This document shows, in pieces, positions 5,469-8,032 of a DNA stretch of 8,032 nucleotides. Position 1 is the stretch's first letter, and each line of letters begins with the position of its first letter. Under the pieces are notes generated by a model. The model was not told the DNA's origin. It saw only the letters and a list, made by a program, of their open reading frames with translations, and searched no databases. The stretch is taken from positions 1-8,032 of the forward strand of contig URQL01000074.1 of assembly GCA_900550005.1 (NCBI GenBank), given 5' to 3'. This DNA is from an uncultured Erysipelotrichaceae bacterium. Its GTDB lineage: Bacteria > Bacillota_I > Bacilli_A > Erysipelotrichales > Coprobacillaceae. Position numbers and translations under genes: made by a program.

Positions 5469-7094
5469 TTAAAGTATATCATTTAAAATAATTTGAATAT
5501 TTGTCTTATTTCTAAAGGTATTTAAAGAAACAGTACCTACTAAATCTACTGTTGTATTCATCGATATATTTTTAATTTCTTCACTGGCATTAAAATAGAG
5601 GGCACCAAATACTTGATTATTTTTAGCAAATTGATAACGAATATGTTTTCCACCACTAAGTAATGTTTTATTAAGTAAAGTTACTTGTTCTAAAATAAAG
5701 TAGGGTTGTTCATTTTCTTGACCAAAAGGTTCTAATAAACGTAATGATGCTACATTGTTTAATGTTAAATCTTGCTCATCAATTACAATGGCGTCCTTGA
5801 CTTCTTCTTCAAATTGAACATTTTCTAAAGCCTCTTTTACTTTTTGATAAAATGAAGGAATACGATCATATTTAACGGTAAAGCCTGCTGCCAAAGCATG
5901 ACCACCATAAAATAATAAATCTTCACTAGCAGATTCTAAAAATTCTGGTAAAGAACGAGCAGATCCTTTATACACATTATTTACTTCATCATAATTCATC
6001 ACAAAGGTTACTTTATGATATTCTTTAGAAAACTTCCCTGCAAGTAACCCAATCAAACCTTCATGAATAGGGTATTCATAAACAAAAATAAAGGGTTCTT
6101 CCAAAGATATATTTGGTTTGATCGATGCATATAATTGATTTGTAAGAGTTTGTCTTTTACTATTGATTTGATTTGCCTTTTCACTAAATGTTTTTAAAAA
6201 TGTTTGATGGCCTGCATTTGAAGTTTCCCCATGTAAAAAGTATTTTACACATAAAGAAGGATTAACTTCTTCAGGAAGACGCCCAAAAGAATTGATTTTA
6301 GGTCCAATTTGAAAACCGATAGCTGTCGTATTGTATTGTGGGTGATCACTAAGCAAGTAATCAATAGCAGGAAAATGATTTTCTTTCATGAGTTGTAACC
6401 CTTTTTTAACCATAGCTTTATTTTCATCAAGTAAAGGCATCATATCCGATACCGTCGTGATTGCCGCTAACGTATACAAGTAACGATCATGACGTCCTAA
6501 AAGTTTTGTTGCCAATTTATAAGCGACTACCCCACCAGATATTTCTTTAAAAGGATACTCTGGTGAAAGTTTCGTATGTAAAAAGGCATACGCATTTGGC
6601 AAATCTTCACCAATCGCATGGTGATCTGTAACAATGACATCAATTCCAAGTTCATTGGCTAAATCAATAGCATCCATCGCTTTGATCCCATTATCTACAG
6701 TAATAATTAAACGATACCCTTTTTCATGCATTTGTTTTACTCTTTGTTCATTTAAACCGTAACCATCAATAAAACGATTTGGGATATGATAACCGACATC
6801 TTTACCTAACATTTTAAAAGCTTTAACTAAAATCGTTGTTGCTAAAATTCCATCACAATCATAATCCCCATAAATACAAATCATTTCATCTTGATCAAGA
6901 GCTTGCTGGATCCTTTCAATAACTTCTTCACCTTCTGCAAACAAATCATAATCATGAAAAATCATTTTATTAAGTTGTTTAATTTGTAAAGCATCCATTT
7001 TTTTATAATCCAATACCTTAGCCAATAAAGTATTGAGTGAATAATTCTGAACATAATCTTCATAATTTTTACTTTGGTATCTATTCCACTCCAT
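5469..7094 (-). CDS. recJ: Single-stranded-DNA-specific exonuclease RecJ
   Basis: RecJ is a 5'-to-3' single-strand DNA exonuclease acting in recombination and repair. It is a DHH phosphoesterase needing Mn or Mg. From ATG at 7094 it has 541 residues. Visible motifs: YGDYDCDG (75-82, motif I, with Cys where Ala is common), TVDNG (132-136), VTDHH (155-159, the DHH triad), GPKINSFGRLPE (265-276), then the DHHA1 part with GLLAGKFSKEYHK (349-361) and YGGHALAAGF (396-405), and an OB-fold-like C-terminus opened by LEPFGQENEQPYF. It is close in size to the E. coli form (577) and much shorter than the Bacillus subtilis protein (about 786), so it lacks the long extra C-terminal region of the latter. 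GGAGGG five bases before the ATG fixes this start. The open frame continues 12 codons upstream through the comN terminator. recJ follows comN by 41 bp and precedes apt. Confidence 0.93.
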   Translation of the reverse strand: MEWNRYQSKNYEDYVQNYSLNTLLAKVLDYKKMDALQIKQLNKMIFHDYDLFAEGEEVIERIQQALDQDEMICIYGDYDCDGILATTILVKAFKMLGKDVGYHIPNRFIDGYGLNEQRVKQMHEKGYRLIITVDNGIKAMDAIDLANELGIDVIVTDHHAIGEDLPNAYAFLHTKLSPEYPFKEISGGVVAYKLATKLLGRHDRYLYTLAAITTVSDMMPLLDENKAMVKKGLQLMKENHFPAIDYLLSDHPQYNTTAIGFQIGPKINSFGRLPEEVNPSLCVKYFLHGETSNAGHQTFLKTFSEKANQINSKRQTLTNQLYASIKPNISLEEPFIFVYEYPIHEGLIGLLAGKFSKEYHKVTFVMNYDEVNNVYKGSARSLPEFLESASEDLLFYGGHALAAGFTVKYDRIPSFYQKVKEALENVQFEEEVKDAIVIDEQDLTLNNVASLRLLEPFGQENEQPYFILEQVTLLNKTLLSGGKHIRYQFAKNNQVFGALYFNASEEIKNISMNTTVDLVGTVSLNTFRNKTNIQIILNDIL

Positions 7095-7105
7095 TTGTTC
7101 CCTCC

Positions 7106-7142
7106 AAAAAAGAAAATAGCCAGTGACCACACTAGCTATTTT
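7106..7142 (-). terminator. Terminator or attenuator between comN-like gene and recJ
   Basis: AAAATAGC-T-AGTG (7142-7130) pairs with CACT-G-GCTATTTT (7125-7113) around a 4-base loop. In the minus-strand RNA the central T and G form a wobble, giving a continuous 13-bp stem. In the plus-strand RNA the same position is a C/A mismatch, so the structure is built for minus transcription. The tail is TTTTCTTTTTT, typical of an intrinsic terminator. It overlaps the comN stop codon and abuts the recJ ribosome binding site GGAGGG (7105-7100). No separate recJ promoter is evident. Confidence 0.8.
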
Positions 7143-7432
7143 GTAATTAAATCCATAAAATCATCAATTTTTAACGTTGCTGCATCAATGATAGCTTTAC
7201 GTGACATATATTCAAAAATTTGAGCTGAAGTAAGTGAAAAAACATCTTGTGCTAACTCGCACACTTCGATCTTTTTACGTGTTTTCCACTTAATAGCAAA
7301 TAAATATTCTTTAATTTGTTCTTTATCGATTGTTTTTATATTGTCTTTACGAAATTCTCTAACTTTTAAAGTTAGAAGAAGATCTAAGTCCTTTTCTAAT
7401 TGTTGATCTAAAATCATTTCACTAACCGCCAT
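7136..7432 (-). CDS. comN: ComN-like post-transcriptional regulator
   Basis: The 98-residue product fits the small Post_transc_reg family, whose Bacillus subtilis member ComN (YrzD, about 98 residues) controls comE competence mRNA and localises with DivIVA. The family pattern seen is LTLKVREFRKDNIKTIDKEQ (20-39), YLFAIKWK (43-50), ELAQDVFSLTSAQIFEYMSR (59-78) and KAIIDA. These match the usual K-x2-EF, K-x-W and D-h-h-x-L-x4-h-x-Y-M spacing. It is soluble and probably all-helical. In Bacillus the gene also lies near spoVB and the secDF-recJ region, which supports the call. The first ATG (7432) has no clear ribosome binding site. An ATG at 7417 has GGCGG eight bases before it and could be the true start (93 residues). 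The gene ends inside a terminator hairpin. No competence gene is in the window, so the RNA target here is unknown. Confidence 0.7.
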   Translation of the reverse strand: MAVSEMILDQQLEKDLDLLLTLKVREFRKDNIKTIDKEQIKEYLFAIKWKTRKKIEVCELAQDVFSLTSAQIFEYMSRKAIIDAATLKIDDFMDLITK

Positions 7433-7458
7433 TTCTTACTAACTTTTTCTACATTGCT

Positions 7459-7464
7459 ATTATA
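7459..7464 (-). promoter_or_regulatory. -10 element of the comN-like gene
   Basis: On the minus strand a perfect TATAAT (7464-7459) lies 27 bases before the first comN ATG. No good -35 is seen at 16-18 bp, and there is no extended TG. Its mirror sequence includes TATAAA on the plus strand (7461-7466), which could serve the divergent flippase gene, so the two promoters may overlap. The call rests on the -10 alone. Confidence 0.4.
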
Positions 7465-7494
7465 AATGATATTTCGACATAAAGGAAGTGTTTT

Positions 7495-8032
7495 ATGAAA
7501 AAGAAAACAATTCAATCCTTTTTTATTTTAACTTTTAGCGTATCTTTAGCAAAATTGTTTAATATTTTAAATCGAATGATTTTAGCAAGACAACTTGGAG
7601 AAGAAGGAATAGGTCTTTATATGCTAATGATGCCCACTTTAGGTTTATGGGTCATCCTATCACAAATGAGTATTCCAAGTGCCATTTTTAAACTTGTTGC
7701 AGATAAGCGTTACAACAATAAAAAAGTCATGATTTCCGGTTTTATCATGACAATGCTTACCACTTTTCTATTTATGGGGATCTTTTTACTTTTGTTACCC
7801 ATTTTCCCTACACAAATATTAAAAAATGAAAATACCGCTTTACCTTTGCGTGCTCTTTTTTTCTTTGTCCCTTTAACAAGCCTTTCGGCTTTACTTAAAA
7901 ATTATTATTTAGGTAAAAAGATGCATCAAGTGACTTTAAAAACACAAATTAGTGAAGAAGTAGTTCGTTTACTGTTTACTTTTTATTTTCTTGAACGCTT
8001 TATTAAAGCAACATTGTCCTTTAAAATCGCCC
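7495..8032 (+). CDS. SpoVB-like polysaccharide/lipid II flippase family protein, 5' part
   Basis: The frame is open from ATG at 7495 to the window edge, 179 codons, so the 3' part is missing; family members have about 500-550 residues. It belongs to the MOP (MurJ/SpoVB/MATE) exporter superfamily of integral membrane proteins, which flip lipid-linked cell-wall or polysaccharide precursors. Visible are about four membrane helices, LARQLGEEGIGLYMLMMPTL (30-49, the 'G-x-x-x-x-G-h-Y-h-h-h-P' entry of SpoVB-like proteins), SIPSAIFKLVAD (57-68), and YYLGKKMHQVTLKTQISEEVVRL, corresponding to the family's GYFQG...SQ-h-x-EQ-h-h-R segment. AAAGGAAG six bases upstream supports the start. It is divergent from the comN-like gene. 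Whether it is the sporulation flippase SpoVB, a vegetative MurJ-type protein (YtgP) or an exopolysaccharide exporter cannot be decided from this part. Confidence 0.85.
   Translation, partial: MKKKTIQSFFILTFSVSLAKLFNILNRMILARQLGEEGIGLYMLMMPTLGLWVILSQMSIPSAIFKLVADKRYNNKKVMISGFIMTMLTTFLFMGIFLLLLPIFPTQILKNENTALPLRALFFFVPLTSLSALLKNYYLGKKMHQVTLKTQISEEVVRLLFTFYFLERFIKATLSFKIA

Noticed and set aside
7095..7130. Longer N-terminus for RecJ starting near 7130
   Set aside because: It would run through the terminator hairpin and T-tract; GGAGGG five bases from the ATG at 7094 decides the start.
1..8032. CRISPR array, transposon ends, tRNA or rRNA genes
   Set aside because: No regularly spaced direct repeats, no transposase-like frames with terminal inverted repeats, and no recognisable tRNA or rRNA core sequences were seen.

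Overview
The window is AT-rich DNA with short intergenic gaps, strong AGGAGG-type ribosome binding sites and A/T-flanked hairpin terminators. It carries a recJ-apt-rel cluster next to comN-like and SpoVB-like genes, which points to a low-GC Gram-positive (Firmicutes) bacterium. Protein style and compactness suggest Erysipelotrichia or a relative, but that placement is an inference. No plasmid, phage, insertion sequence, CRISPR array, rRNA or tRNA signature was seen.

Positions 1-1042 are the accessory-looking part. A minus-strand membrane-protein fragment runs off the left edge. It has an intact promoter and ribosome binding site, but its reading frame appears shifted one base after the start codon. 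Divergent from it, behind a candidate catabolite-response (cre) box, is an 85-residue protein that is only the DNA-binding N-terminus of an RpiR/MurR regulator. The 548-bp stretch 495-1042 holds no conventional gene. It does contain an extended -10 promoter, a 5' hairpin hiding a Shine-Dalgarno sequence, a tiny single-helix membrane peptide frame with no ATG at the expected place, an 11-bp hairpin inside that frame, and a possible opposing promoter just past its 3' end. Together these resemble a type I toxin-antitoxin unit, possibly decayed. This is the most interesting signal in the window.

Positions 1001-2603 hold a solitary galE (minus) with its own terminator and a divergent small flavin-binding split-barrel protein (plus). 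The latter converges on rel, and the two share a 30-bp perfectly palindromic terminator that overlaps both stop codons.

Positions 2631-7432 are a minus-strand housekeeping block read right to left: comN-like, recJ, apt, rel. These combine a post-transcriptional regulator, a single-strand DNA exonuclease, adenine salvage and (p)ppGpp metabolism. Terminator-like hairpins sit between comN and recJ and between apt and rel. Each overlaps the upstream stop codon and lies just before the next ribosome binding site, so recJ and rel look set up for read-through or attenuation. apt has its own extended -10 promoter.

From 7495 to the right edge is the first third or so of a SpoVB/MurJ-superfamily flippase gene, divergent from comN.
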